Assembly: GCA_008694505.1 (NCBI GenBank)
Contig: VZDJ01000033.1
Coordinates: 4,827,091 to 4,891,090 of the forward strand
From: Cyanoderma ruficeps
Lineage: Eukaryota > Chordata > Aves > Passeriformes > Timaliidae
Length of the DNA: 64,000 nucleotides
Reading direction: 5' to 3'
Below the pieces are notes generated by a model that did not search any database, was not told the DNA's origin, and saw nothing but the letters and a program-made list of their open reading frames with translations. Below are positions 10,640 to 22,199 of the stretch, piece by piece. Numbering within the stretch: the stretch's first letter is position 1; each line of letters opens with the position of its first letter. A program made the translations under genes and the position numbers.

Positions 10640-11499
10640 GACACTCACTTTTCCAACTCAGAGTGATGCACCTCAGCCAAAATGTTTTGAATGCAGCTAA
10701 ATCCTTGTACTTGCCCAATTTCCTTTGCCTTTTTAAACAGGAGGTTTGTTGAGAGACATCCATGTCTCCTTCCCACAATTTCCTGAGTGGATTCTGCCTT
10801 GTGTCTCCTGGTGCAGGTGAGGAAACCCTGTGGCCTGGGTCTGGGTCTGGACCATAGTGCACAAAGGAAACACCCAGTTCTGGAAGCAGCCTCCAGCACA
10901 CCCACTCCTTCCCATTTTCGCCTCTTTCTGGCACCATTTTGCTGTGCAGGGTGCAGTTGCAGATGGCAACTCGTCACCATGAGAGACACCAGGGAGGGGA
11001 CACTGGGTGCCTGAAGGATTCCCAGGGTCCCAGAAACACTGCAGAACGGCATCCCCAGGCTCCAGGGTGGTCTGGGAGCAGATGGGGGTTGGATGGGATG
11101 TCCTCTGTGTTCAATGCCCCTGACAGATCATCTGGGTTGTGGCTGCTGAGTCCCTGGTGTGAGAGATCCTGTCTCTCCAACCTGTTAGAGCTCAGTTCAC
11201 CATGTTTGGAGATGTGTCTTCACTTTTTAAATTGCAAAGGTATAAAATGGCCCTTCCATGAAGGATTTCTGATCCCGCTGAGGGCTGCCTTTAGCAGTCT
11301 CTCAGCACTGTGATGGCCTAAAGAGTTCCTTTCAGAAATGGGATCATGTTCCAGAGCGTTTGCAGGGTCTGCTCCCATTGATGCCTTGGTGGTTGGGCTG
11401 GGGGTTGCAGGGGCAGCTTAACAAAGGTTTTCTACATTTTTGTCTTAAGTTTTTGTAATATCCTATCCAATCCTAATCATGCCATGTCATATCATGTTA
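10640..11499. other. Unique noncoding stretch
   Basis: No repeat or gene is recognised. Overlapping frames on both strands (up to 135 codons) have no recognisable domain. Confidence 0.5.
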
Positions 11500-11955
11500 A
11501 TCATATCGTATTTGTGTTGGAAGGGACCTTAAAGCTCATCTCATTCCACCCTCTGCTATGGACAGGAATACATTCCATCAGCCCAGGCTGCTCCAAGCCC
11601 TGTCCAACTTAGCCTTGGATACTTCCAGGGATCCAGGGGCAGCGACAGCTTCTCTGGGCACCCTTTGCCAGGGCCTCCCCACCCTCACAGGGAGGAATTC
11701 CTTCCCAGTATCCCATCTCACCCTGCCCTCTGGCAGTGTACAGCCATTCCCCCTTGTCCTGTGAGTCCTTCTCCAGCACTGTTTGAGGCCCTTTAGGCAC
11801 TGGAAGGCTCCCTGGGGCCTTCTCTTCTCCAAGCTGAGCACCCTCAGCTTGCCCAGCCTGTTTCCAGAGCAGAGGGGCTCATGCCCTTGGAGTACCTCTG
11901 TGACCTGCTCTGGAATGTCCAACAGCTCCGTGTCCCTCTCTATCCCATGGCAGTG
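11500..11955 (-). repeat. CR1 LINE 3' end
   Basis: Antisense CR1 from its 3' end: 'tgttggaagggaccttaaag', 'ggctgctccaagccctgtcc', 'cttccagggatccaggggca', 'ccaccctcacagggaggaat', 'cattcccccttgtcctgtga', 'ggcactggaaggctcc', 'ccttctcttctccaagctga', ending near 'ccgtgtccctctc'. About 450 bp, 5'-truncated. Confidence 0.93.
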
Positions 11956-12164
11956 GAAGAAGTTGGATGTGCACTGTCACCCTCGTGGGAGTCAACACAA
12001 CCCAGAAAAGCCTGGGAAAAGGCCCAGCCTTCCCCCCACTCACAGGGAGGGAGCACAGTCCCAAGGACATGGTGGGAGCTGTGGGATTCCTGACTGGACA
12101 CAGGGAGCTCGGAAAACTTTTAGTGTCTCTCCCAACAAATGAACATCTCCCTCCTGCCTTGAAA

Positions 12165-12500
12165 TGCCTCTCTCAGCTAATGGATGTTACGAGTAGTTTA
12201 GCTCTAGTTTTGCTGTACGGCCTTTTGCAAATTCAATTACAGAGCCTCTTGTCTTGCCACAGTCGGAATTGTTCTCAGCCTAATATCGTGTTTGTCAGGC
12301 TTTTGTTTTGTTCTCCTTGCAGCCCGAGATGTCCTTGTTGTGAGCCCGAGCATCTCCTCCGCCTCACGGCCCTGCTACCTTTGCATGCAACACTTCTGCT
12401 GCTCTAAAGATACCAAAAGGTTTTAATTACGATTAAGCCAAGTCATTTCTACAGTTTCAGGCTGTAAATAAACAGCCTGTTTTGGATAATGGAGGTAATG
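12165..12500. promoter_or_regulatory. Candidate CNE
   Basis: Repeat-free block with TTTTGCAAATTCAATTACAG near 12222, the palindrome TTGCATGCAA at 12381-12390, TTAATTACGATTAAG near 12423, and several retained CpGs. Homeodomain and POU-like words are dense. Function is inferred. Confidence 0.38.
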
Positions 12501-12594
12501 GTTTGCATTTCAACTCTACTTCTAACCTCTGATTTTTGCTTGTAATAGTTTATGTGGTTAAATCAATTTTTTCTGCCATTGAATGTAGCTTTTC

Positions 12595-12616
12595 TTTTTT
12601 TTTTTTTTTTTTTTTT
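12595..12616. repeat. Poly-T tract
   Basis: An uninterrupted run of 22 T. Confidence 0.95.
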
Positions 12617-12939
12617 AAACCCAGTTGTAAAGAGTGTGTTTCATCACATCCTTGTTACCCTAGGACATGCCTGCTGCAGTCAAACTTGCCTGCAGTCATG
12701 CTCCTTTTCAGATGGGTCTGGAATGGGGAGGAGGAGTTTTTGTTGTTTTCTCCTATTGCTGACAAAGGAACCAAATGCTTTAGCTTATTAACAATCAGGT
12801 AAAAATTCAGGCTTTGGGATGTGGATGCATTTTCTGAATTCACAGTGTGGTTTTTTTGTGTGGGACACACACACCTGGCTGGGGTCACAACCCTTCTGCA
12901 CGGCCTGAGTCAACCCGAGGCTGCAATCAGACTATCACT
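12617..12939. other. Unique noncoding stretch
   Basis: No gene or repeat is recognised. Confidence 0.5.
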
Positions 12940-13240
12940 GTGTGATTGTTAAACACACTCTTCATTTCCAGAGCTGCTAAACATGCTTTACGAGGGCAAA
13001 GCGACTTTTCCAGGCAGGGAATTAATGGTGATTATTTCGGTGGACAGGAAATATAATATGTATCATCAGTGCAAACTGACTTAAGCCAGCCAAGGAGTTA
13101 TCGCTGGAGTATTTTCATCTAGGTCACTTAAAGCCTTCATTAATTAAATACTGCTGTGCGATTTCTTTCTAAAGTTTAATCTACAATCTGGATTTTTTGA
13201 TTAAAATATGGGCAATTTCAGCCAGCTCCTCACAGTGACC
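12940..13240. promoter_or_regulatory. Candidate CNE
   Basis: A+T-rich with retained CpGs: GGAATTAATGGTGATTATTT near 13019, CTTCATTAATTAAATACTG near 13135, TTTAATCTAC near 13175 and GATTAAAATATGG near 13199. Many homeodomain cores and no repeat similarity. Function is inferred. Confidence 0.38.
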
Positions 13241-13544
13241 ACACCGTGGTTTTACAGAGTCCTCAGATGTCACTGCTGCTGCCTTGGATTGTTCTTCACT
13301 CTGTGCTGCTGAAATTGCCCTTTGGACCCTGCCTCACTCCCTTCCCCAGCACCCTGCACTTTTAAATGTAAACCTTCTGTTACCCTCCTGACTGGTGGTG
13401 TTTTGTGCACGAGAAAAGTCACATTTTGAGCCAGGGAAGAGGCAGGAGAAGGGAATGCTCTTCACCCAGTTTGGTGGTGGCATAGGAATTTCAGCCTGGA
13501 ATTACATTATATAATTTCTATATGTCTGTATTGCTGGCAGGTCA
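13241..13544. other. Unique noncoding stretch
   Basis: No gene or repeat is recognised. Confidence 0.5.
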
Positions 13545-13690
13545 CGAAGTCCCAGAATGGTTTGGGTTGGAAGGGATCTTAAATCTCATCCAGTTCCTGC
13601 CCCTGCCATGGGCAGGGACACCTTCCACTAGCCCAGGTCGCTCCAAATTCTACCCAACCAGGCCTTGGACTCTTCCAGGGATGGGGCAAG
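13545..13690 (-). repeat. CR1 3' end
   Basis: Antisense CR1: 'gaatggtttgggttggaagg', 'gccatgggcagggacacctt', 'ccactagcccaggtcgctcc', ending at 'ttccagggatggggca'. Short 5'-truncated copy. Confidence 0.9.
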
Positions 13691-14159
13691 CTGGTGACTT
13701 CCTCACGCTTGTGTCTCTGCAGGACCTTTAACTCCATAATGTTGGACCATCAGTCACTTCTGGTAATCTCTGGTAACATTCAATTACTCCTGGGTCAGGT
13801 GGTAGCTGAGTGAAGCCTTTTCCCTCAGGACTGGGCTGCCAGCTGCTCCAGAGGCTGCATTTGCTGATCCATGAAATGCAGCTCCGTGGCCCCTGGATGC
13901 TTCCCAAACACGATGGTGGTCAGTGGCCCTTTTCCTATGGAGATGGCAGGGAACAAATGGCTTCTGCAGAGCTTTGCTTATGGGGTGTTGGAGTTACCTT
14001 TCAGCCGCCTGCACTGTCCTCCTGAGCAGGAGGGAATACGAGGAGCAAAGAGGAGCAGGGAATAAGAGACACAGAGAATGCCTAAACACATTTTTTCCAG
14101 TTAAAACATAAAGTATTGTGTGTGTGCATCACTTTAAAGACCTGCCTAACCCCCTTCTC
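13691..14159. other. Unique noncoding stretch
   Basis: No gene or repeat is recognised. Confidence 0.5.
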
Positions 14160-14290
14160 CAGACCACAACCATTAACTCTTTTTTTAAAAGCCAATAATC
14201 AATGTGGGTCTAATTTGTTACGTTGACATTTTTGCTGGTTTCATCTGAAAGAATTAATTAACATCAAAATGTTTCCTTTGCAGGTGTGAG
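14160..14290. promoter_or_regulatory. Candidate CNE (weak)
   Basis: AGCCAATAATCAATG near 14189, TTGTTACGTTGAC near 14214 and GAATTAATTAACATC near 14251. Motif content only. Confidence 0.25.
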
Positions 14291-16408
14291 AGTGGGGGGG
14301 TCTCAGCAGTCAGATAATTTTTGACCTTTGTTGAGAGAACATTTAAATGAGGTTAAGCCTTGGGTCACCTGGATTGAAGATCTGGTGTCTGCTCTGACAG
14401 GTCTGGAAATACATGACCTGGGCCTTCCAGGCAGTCTGGGCCCAGTGGTCTTGGCAGGGCAACTGGAAAGTGGCCAAAATGGGAAGTGGAGGATGTGAAA
14501 ACAGAACAAGCTCCGCCCTGGATCCTCTTTCCCAACTCCAAGGCATCCTTCTGTCTTATTCCCTGCAGCTGCATCTCGGCCAGGAGTCCCTGGGACCTGC
14601 ACTCTGCTAATTGAAGTGCAGCTGGATCAAGGCTGTCTCAGCCTGAAGAGCAGCTTTTCTTTATGAAGCATCATCTCTAATGCACCTGTGTTGATTCCAG
14701 TGGGTGATAGGGCCCCGGGGAGAAGGGGAGAACAGGAATGTTATCCAGCTACACCTGGATCTACAGCACTTGTTTTAATTGCTTCTGGAGCTCTTCACCA
14801 GGGCCTCGTCAACAGGGCTAATACACAAGAGGACTCAATTTATTTCCCACAAGAGATGGTCGAGTTGTTTTCTCTTTGTTATGAAGATTGATAAGAGCAA
14901 TTGGATAAAGCCTGGGCTGCTACTTAACCACCTCAGATCTTCCTGGGACTGGGTGGAGCCTGGCTGCCAAGCTGGGATGCTGCAGTTCATCCCAGAAGGG
15001 ATGTGGGAACCTGGGGCTTTTCTTCCCGTGCTGCAGTGGCAGCACTGGAAGTTTTAATGAATAAAATTAAGCTTTTAATGCTTAAATTGGAAAACACACA
15101 ATGCAAAATGTTTTACAGGTTAGGATGGGAGGATGATGCAGAGGTCTGCTGACATTACAATGACTGGAAAAGGATTCAGGAGCAGGGGCAGGTGTCCCCT
15201 GTGCTGCAAGGTCCTCCTCCTTCTCATTTACTCCATGATGTATCACTGACCCAAGAGACACAAACCCTTGGATCAGTAAAATAACCTTTATGGGCACCTT
15301 CAGACCTGCCTGGCACAGCGCCTGACAGACTTCCCTGTAAGCACCACAATGTTCTGTGACCAGCTCCAGCTTGCATCCAGTGAGCCTCGGTGCTTCATGC
15401 CCAGACATGTCCCTGGTGGCAGCTTTCCTGTGGTGCCTCACTTATGGACCCATCTTGGGGCTGAGGATCCAGCCCAGCCCAGGTGTTGTTCCACTTTGGC
15501 CTCTTTGCTGGATTGTTTTCCAAGAGAGTTGTCTGGAGCACAGTAATTGCAGTGTTTGGGAGGGTGTTGGGATGAACATTGTTTTGTGGCAGATCCCACC
15601 TCTTCCTTGTTGTGCGCTCTTCTCTGTCCTCTCCTGAAGTCCTAACTAGTGCAACCTCAGTGAAAATTAATGATGGTATCCCTGAGAAAAATAAAATGGT
15701 ATCTTGTAATCCATATTCTGCCATGGTTTGGGGTAAAGGAGTTTGAAAATAGCTGGAATAGCAAAGCCATTGGTTGTGTCCACCACAGGTGGGAGAAGTG
15801 GTGTGGTGGATGCCTCGCACCCCAACTTCTGCCCTGGGAATTAGCAAAGAAGAGACAGAATCCATTTGGGTTTCAAAATTTAAATTTAAATGTATCTGTT
15901 AAAGACAATCCATGCAGGGAACACACTGGCTGCCAGCTGCTGGGGCTGCTCAGGAGCTCTGGCAGAGGATGATGCTGCTCCCGGAGGGATTGATCCCTGA
16001 TTAGGGCAGTCATGTTCTCTCTCTGGAGGGAGCAACAGCTGGTAACAAATCTGGCCTCATGCCTTGACCACTTGGGGGACATTTTTGGAAGTGTCCCCTC
16101 GTGCTGTTCCCCATGAGGTGTTTGAGAGGACAGGTTACCTGCCCCAAGGGATGATTTGCAAATGGGAACATCCCCTCAGCATTCCTGGGAACTGTGGAAG
16201 CCCACGCTTCTCTGGGAATGCTGGAGCTTCCAAATCAGCCTGGGGTGCCCCATTCCCAGTGGCTTCAGCATGAAGGCAGCTCCAAGTAGCATGGCACTGC
16301 TGGTGCCACATTGCCACATCCACAGCAGAATCCACTCCAGCCGTGACCACAGAGCACACACAGACCTGGGGTCCTTCCCACACCCTCCAGCCAGCCTCTC
16401 CTCTGAGT
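14291..16408. other. Unique noncoding stretch
   Basis: No repeat or gene is recognised. The longest frames (minus strand 15395-15865, 156 codons; 15082-15441, 119 codons) have no recognisable domain. An A+T-rich patch lies at 15050-15120. Confidence 0.5.
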
Positions 16409-16413
16409 GAAAC

Positions 16414-17143
16414 TGTCTTAGTTTGGAAAGACAGGTGTCTGCCAGGGAAAAGTCAGAGCTTCCCTTGGAATGGAGAATGTAAAACCCCTTCCCCTGAATT
16501 ATTAAAGTTTTGAAATTAAGGGGCTTTCAGGCAAAGATATGGGAATAGGAATAACAGTTCTTTACTAGGAATATTGAAAATGTAGTAGTGCAAAAAAAAG
16601 CAGAAGAACAAAAAAGAAAAACACTGACAGAGTCAGGACACGATGACCTGACACCCTGTTAATCAGGGTGTTGAGAGCAGCCCAATCCAGTCCTCCTGCA
16701 GTGACAGATGTGGTTCTGTTGGAGCAGAGATGATCCTGGAGAAGGGTCCAGTGGTGGTGGGATGGGTCCAGTCTCCCTCTGGGAATCCAGTGCAAACAGG
16801 CTGTGCTGGTGTTCTGAATCCCAGCTTTGATCCAGGTAGGAATGCTGGGCTCCTCCCCCTGGGTGGAGCATCTCCCCATGGGATGATGGAATTGTCTCAG
16901 CCCTGCAGTGAGCCTGGATGGCCCATGAACAGCAGATCTGCCCTGGAGGGAGGAGGGGTCCTGGGAGAGACAAAGAACACGGCCCCAGCTGGTTTAACAG
17001 CTGCCCAGTAACAGAAGACACCTGCCCCCCGCCCCGCCCTGGAGCCGTAAGGAATGGGTCATAGGAGAGATAAAGTAAAAAATACCTCCCCAATGGATTT
17101 CAACAGAAGGGAATAGAATACATCTTGCATTGAACCCAAGACA
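16414..17143 (-). mobile_element. Solo LTR A, ERVL-like endogenous retrovirus
   Basis: A 730-bp element reading TGTCTTAG at 16414 and ending CCCAAGACA at 17143, flanked by a perfect 5-bp target-site duplication GAAAC (16409-16413 and 17144-17148). Its R/U5-side sequence ('ggaataacagttctttacta', 'gacagatgtggttctg', 'gggtggagcatc') matches the LTRs at 23647 and 29810, giving a minus orientation. Its U3 is longer and differs from the other two near the outer end. No internal retroviral genes are next to it, so it is a solo LTR left by recombination. The 5-bp duplication fits class III (ERVL); the family name is not assigned. Confidence 0.93.
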
Positions 17144-17439
17144 GAAACCCATAGTCTGTCCCCCCTCAATGTCCCCAGAGAGCTGTGTGCCCATTTGGCA
17201 CAACCTGCTGCCACCACCAGTGTGACAAATGGGTCTCTCCACATCATCTCCACCACTGTGGTCCCTGGGTGGCACAACCTCTCCATCGCTGTCCTTGGGG
17301 TTTATCCTTGTGCCCATGGATTAGCACCACTGGGAAAGCCTTTTTTTCATGCCTTCATCCTCATCTCCTGCCAGGCATTTCTGGCGTGCCTGCTTTTAAG
17401 TGTCGTGCACTGGTATACAGCTATTTACAGTGCCTGTTC

Positions 17440-17690
17440 CTGCTCTCCCAACAGTGTAAATCAAGATTAATTTCACTGAAGTTTATGGAGTTACGCCAGG
17501 GGAAAACTGACTGATAAGAGATTCAGGCCATTTTCATCAGGTTTGTTCACTTGTTTGTTTGAAATTATATGTGTTGCTGTGGAATGATAAAACGTGGGGA
17601 TTCAAAGGCAGGTTCACTGCAAAATACGATTCAAAAGGTTTTTGACTTCACATAATACAGCAAAACAATCACTTACAGCAGTTGTATTTT
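17440..17690. promoter_or_regulatory. Candidate CNE (weak)
   Basis: Repeat-free A+T-rich block with AGATTAATTTCACTG near 17465, GATAAAACGTGG near 17587 and ACAATCACTTAC near 17665. Confidence 0.22.
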
Positions 17691-18838
17691 ATTGTGGAGT
17701 AGGATCACGGAGTTTGGAGGAGGAGAGGATGAAAATGAGGCAGAGAAAGAGGAGAGGGAGAATGGAAGTTTCCCAACACAGCTTCAAAGGCGCCAGTGGA
17801 AAATTGGGGTGCTGTCACAAAATTTTACATGGATGGTAATTTAAGCAGGTATCCATGAGAATGAGGCTGAGTGGCTCCCAAAATCCCTTCAGTGAGGGAC
17901 ACACCACCTTGGACCCCAGGTGGACAATGCAATTCCCTATTTTTTGGAAAGTCATCTTGCAAAAGAGCCCCGCTGCAAATGAGGGCAGTAAAGCCTCTCC
18001 GAAAGAGCTGCTGTGTCACCTGTCCTTGTGTTTGCTCACAGACCCCCATCTCTTTTAACATGCTGGAAAGTGAGGCATTGCCCTGGGACAAAATCCACCA
18101 TGTCCAGGGGCCTGTGGCATGGAACACCCACTGCTTTTGGTCCTTTATATTCTACAGACCAAGTGGCCAGTGGATAAATAATTCAAGTTTCTTTCCATGC
18201 CGCTCCTAAGGAGATTTTGAGCTGACATTTGGTTTCATACACCTTGTATCGATGCAGTTTTCCCTTCTGTGTGGGAACTGTAGTTCCTGCCCTTTTACCT
18301 CTGGTGTGACACAGATTCACCCCAGTGAGCTCCTCTCCCTCTTGCCAGGTGTCTGCTTGGAACAACCTGTCCTCCAGCATCTGCTGGCTTTCCCAGCAGC
18401 TTTTCCCAGCTCCCTCAAGCCATCGCAGTGGTTTTGGTTCCTTCAATGCAGAGGTACTTCTGAAGCCTTCCGAGCTCCAGGTGGGTTTGCTCTGGCACAA
18501 GTATTTTTTAGATCAAAATACTGGGATTCATTTTCCTGTGGCTTGTAATAAATGAATTCACTCTTTACATGCATGTGCTCCCTGCTTTAGTAATTTATGC
18601 TCATTTCAGAAGACTGATATATTACTCTCTATGTTTCTGTTGGACAATGTTGCTTTGCAAAGCTGAGGTCTGGAAAGGACAGATTTTGGGATTGGTTGTG
18701 GTTTCCTGAATGTAAGATCGTGACAGAGGGTTTAATTACACGACTGTAGTGCTTTATTTCCTTAGCTGGGCAAGTAGGAGGTACTGAGGAAACAATGTCA
18801 TGGTCTGAGGTTTTCCTCATCCTTCAGTGTGTGGCTCC
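17691..18838. other. Unique noncoding stretch
   Basis: A purine-rich patch at 17717-17766 and otherwise unique DNA. The frames of 100-112 codons on both strands have no recognisable domain. Confidence 0.5.
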
Positions 18839-18955
18839 AGGAGTGTGTCCAGGGAAGGGAATGGAGCTGGGACAGGGCTGGAGCACCAGGAGCAGCTGAG
18901 GGAGCTGGGAAAGGGGCTCAGCCTGGAGAAAAGGAGGCTCAGGGGGATCTCTCTC
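18839..18955 (+). repeat. CR1 internal 3'-region fragment
   Basis: Sense CR1: 'aatggagctgggacagggct', 'ggagcagctgagggagctgg', 'cagcctggagaaaaggaggc'. The piece lacks the CR1 3' end as well as the 5' part. Confidence 0.88.
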
Positions 18956-19419
18956 CACAAAAGCTCTTGGTGCTGGCTGGAGGGGTCCCAAGCAGAGCTA
19001 GAAGGGTGGAGCTGTGTCAAGTGCAGGATCCCCGTGGGCTCAGGGCAGATCCACATCCAAAGGCTGAGGTCTCTGCAGTGATCCTTGCCTGGCAGAAGGG
19101 AACAAGCCTTGATTCACAGAAGCACAGACAAAACCAACACCACACCTTTGCAAGCTTCAGGATGGATTTGTCCCAGTGCCCTCCCAAATACCCTTTAGTT
19201 GGGGTGATATTTGGTGGCATTTCCCTCCCTGGCTCTGAGCACACCCCACCTTTGTCCATGGGCCCCACACCCAGCCCCATGGAGAGTCCTCCACGTGCTG
19301 AGGAGAGGCTCCTGCATTATTCCAGAGCCTTCCCCCCCCTCGGAGCTTGCCTATGTAATGTTCTTCCCTTACAAATTTCATCTTGCTGCACTGTGCATCC
19401 AAACGATCCGGTGATGGAG
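18956..19419. other. Unique noncoding stretch
   Basis: No gene or repeat is recognised. The 230-codon plus frame starting at 18829 begins in CR1 and runs on by chance. Confidence 0.5.
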
Positions 19420-20100
19420 CGCACAGGGAAAAAAAATTATAATGCCATTAAAAGTTATCATAAATTTCAGATCAGCATCACTTTTAATCCGATACACAAT
19501 TTTACTGCCTCTATAAAGTAGGTGATTTGCAGTGGTCTGAGGCGTCTCCTGGCGCGTTTTACTTCTTTTTAAATTAAACACACCAACTTTGTGCTGAATT
19601 CAGAGTGCGGACATAAAAAAGGGGGTAAAAAGGAGAGGGAAGGGACATCAGATGGGAATTGCAATTGAATCTTTATATATGCCATCTTGGTACTGTGGTA
19701 CTAAATATAGTGCCAGGTAAATAGATGTGCTGAAATATTCAGAATAAAAAACAAATGTTCCAATAGCAGAGAAACTGAGCATGGAAAATGTTTCCCTGGC
19801 TGCTGTGCTTTAGAGGCTAAAATGCTGTTGTTTAAAACACTCTCTGCTGGAAGATCTTCCGTATCTCATGCATTAAATTATACACTGTGCACAAACATGG
19901 ATTTTATATTTTAGATTGTATATTATGTGGTTTCTAACCCTCCCCCCCCGCCAATGGAGCGAGCAGTAAACCCAGAATATCCAATTAATATAAATATAAC
20001 ATTATGCCATTTGCTGATATGAAATTTTTAGGACTGGGAAACAGACAACATTTCATGGAGAAATATTTGAAATTAAGATCAGAGATAAGGTAATTATGCA
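19420..20100. promoter_or_regulatory. Candidate CNE cluster
   Basis: A long repeat-free, A+T-rich block. It contains TTATAATGCCATTAAAAG near 19436, CATAAATTTCAGATCAGC near 19459, TTTTAATCCGATAC near 19482, TCTTTATATATGCC near 19670 and CCAATTAATATAAATATAAC near 19981. CpGs are retained around 19390-19610. Homeodomain words are abundant. Function is inferred. Confidence 0.38.
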
Positions 20101-20884
20101 CCAGTGATCAAGATTTCACCTGTTTGTAGGCCCAGAGGTGTCAGAGCTTGACAAAACCACCGTGACCACCTGAAGAGCTGGGCCCTCCCTCCACCTCTCT
20201 GCCCCAGTGACTCCCCCATTTTGGGCCAAGAGTTTGCAGCTGGTCTCATCAACATCCTCTGGTTGCACCTCCAGTCTTTGCTCCAGATCTTAAAGGAGAT
20301 CAAGAACTGACTGGTGGCTTTGCTGAGCTGCTCTCTGCCTTCAAAAAAGGCAAAATATTTCCCCAAGGTAATTCTGAAAAGGTTCATCCCTGTTGTGTCT
20401 CACTTGAGTTTTATAAAATGACAAAAAATAATTAGAGTCCGGTTTTAAAAATTCTTTTCCCAATCAGTTGTGGTTTTATTGGCTATTAAAGAGGATTCAT
20501 GAGGCTCTGGAGGTCTCTGGGGCCAAAAAAATAACCTAAAGGAAAAGCTTGTACACTCCCAATCTCTTCTCCTTCTCCCAGGCTGGGAGATTTTGGGTTG
20601 AATAAATTAACTTTTGCCAGTGATAGCAAGAAACCAAAGCAGCCACATTTCAGTGAAAGTCTGGCCCAGCAGCTCTCCTTTCCAGCTGACTACTGGGGTG
20701 ACCAGCTCAACAACCATTTTCCATGTGGTTTGGATGGATCAGTTGTAAAATGAAGTGAATGGTGAGATCCAGCTCTAACTTCCCAAAAAGTAAAAGGTAA
20801 AGAAAGTGAAAACATATCCCTGAGGACGTGGCTGCTGGAAGGAAACAAGCAGTTAAAGAGATTTTTTTAAAAAAGGTATAATAT
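20101..20884. other. Unique noncoding stretch
   Basis: No gene or repeat is recognised. Confidence 0.5.
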
Positions 20885-20936
20885 NNNNNNNNNNNNNNNN
20901 NNNNNNNNNNNNNNNNNNNNTATATATATATATATA
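20885..20936. repeat. Assembly gap (36 N) in a (TA)n microsatellite
   Basis: N at 20885-20920 is followed by a TA run at 20921-20936 and preceded by 'ataatat'. The gap length is probably nominal. Confidence 0.9.
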
Positions 20937-21059
20937 AATTTCCGGTTTTCCCTGCTGGTCCCATGCAGGAGTGTGAATATTTGGGCTGTCTCCCACCCTT
21001 GCAGCAGCAGCTGTCAGGTGCTTTCCAGTTTTCCTACCTTGGAACACAGTGGGATCCTT

Positions 21060-21135
21060 GGGGCGTCCTGTGCAGGGACAGGAGTTGGGCTTGATGATCC
21101 TTTTGGGTCCCTTCCAACTCAGGGCAGTCTGTGCT
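21060..21135 (+). repeat. CR1 3' tail (short)
   Basis: 'gtgcagggacaggagttggg', 'cttgatgatccttttgggtc' and 'ccttccaactcagggcagtc' match the 3' end of the same CR1 type seen antisense at 57344-58212. Confidence 0.85.
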
Positions 21136-21344
21136 TTCCCAGCTATTTGTTTGTGGGTTTTGTTTTTGAGCTGAGACAATTTATTTCCCGGCTATGGGCT
21201 CTATCAGCAGCTCCTGATTCCCGACTTCCAGACGAATTCAGCTTTTCCTTCCTCCCCTCAGCTGTACAACACAAGGAGCTGCCTCTTCCCAAACCCACTC
21301 TGCCTCCCAATGCTTTCCTATCAGGCTCCGCACTCCGCAGTGGG

Positions 21345-21510
21345 CCCCAGGGCGTGATATTTTATTTATTTTGATTTATATAATTAAAGCGATGTCTGTC
21401 CCTGAGTGGAGCCAGCCTGGTGCTGATGATGTGGTGAAAACGCCACTGGCGTGAAAATGATGGTTTATTTTAACTGGGACTCCGACGGGGAGTCGCTGAC
21501 ACCGTTTAGC
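21345..21510. promoter_or_regulatory. Candidate CNE (weak)
   Basis: TTTTATTTATTTTGATTTAT near 21359, TAATTAAAGCGATG near 21381, and CpG-retaining 'aacgccactggcgtg' and 'ctccgacggggagtcgctg'. Inferred only. Confidence 0.28.
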
Positions 21511-21825
21511 AGCTTGTCGTTGTTGCTGGCAGGGAAAACATCTCCGGATCTCACGGAAATGGCAGTTTTCTCAGGAAAACTGTCTGGGGTGGGAGGGAAG
21601 AAGTTCCCAGGGTGGCTGCAGGCTCCCAGCTCTGAGCAGCACCCGGGCCGGGCTGCGCTCGGCTCCGAAGGGAGGAGCTGCCGGGATCATCCCCAAAAAT
21701 CCTCTCCTGGGCCTGGCATCAGCTGTTTCCTCCTCCCTGCTGTATTTGTAGGCACAGAGGATGATTTGGGAAGGTGTGCACCCTTCTATCTTTCCCCGTG
21801 ACCCATCTCTGCTCAGTTTGCATAT
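21511..21825. other. Unique noncoding stretch
   Basis: G+C-rich unique DNA with no recognised gene. Confidence 0.5.
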
Positions 21826-21912
21826 TCAGGGCTGGAATGAGATGAGCTTTAAGGTTCCTTCCAACCCAAACCATCCTGCGGTTCTGTAATTCCATGACTC
21901 CACGATTCCCTT
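21826..21912 (+). repeat. CR1 3' tail (short)
   Basis: 'ggctggaatgagatgagctt', 'taaggttccttccaaccc' and 'ctgtaattccatgactccac' correspond to the last about 85 bp of CR1, including the terminal octamer-like repeats. Confidence 0.8.
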
Positions 21913-22199
21913 CTGTATTGTGGAATCCTTCAGCCCCACCCTGTTTCACCGTGCCCTTCCTGCACAGGACAGATCAGAAATACCAATTTTTGCTCCTTGA
22001 AGATGGGGCCAGTAGAGCATCACCCGGCTCTGGGCTCGGGGGTTGCCCCCCATGAGACACCTCCGGGCTCGGCGAGTGGGAAAACAAGACTTTCTCAGTT
22101 TTCTGAGGATTGCATTCCATCGATAACCCCCCAAACCACCCCTCCCCAAATGCTGGGAGCAGGCAGCACGGCTGGAGCATCTCCTGGGCTGGCACATCC

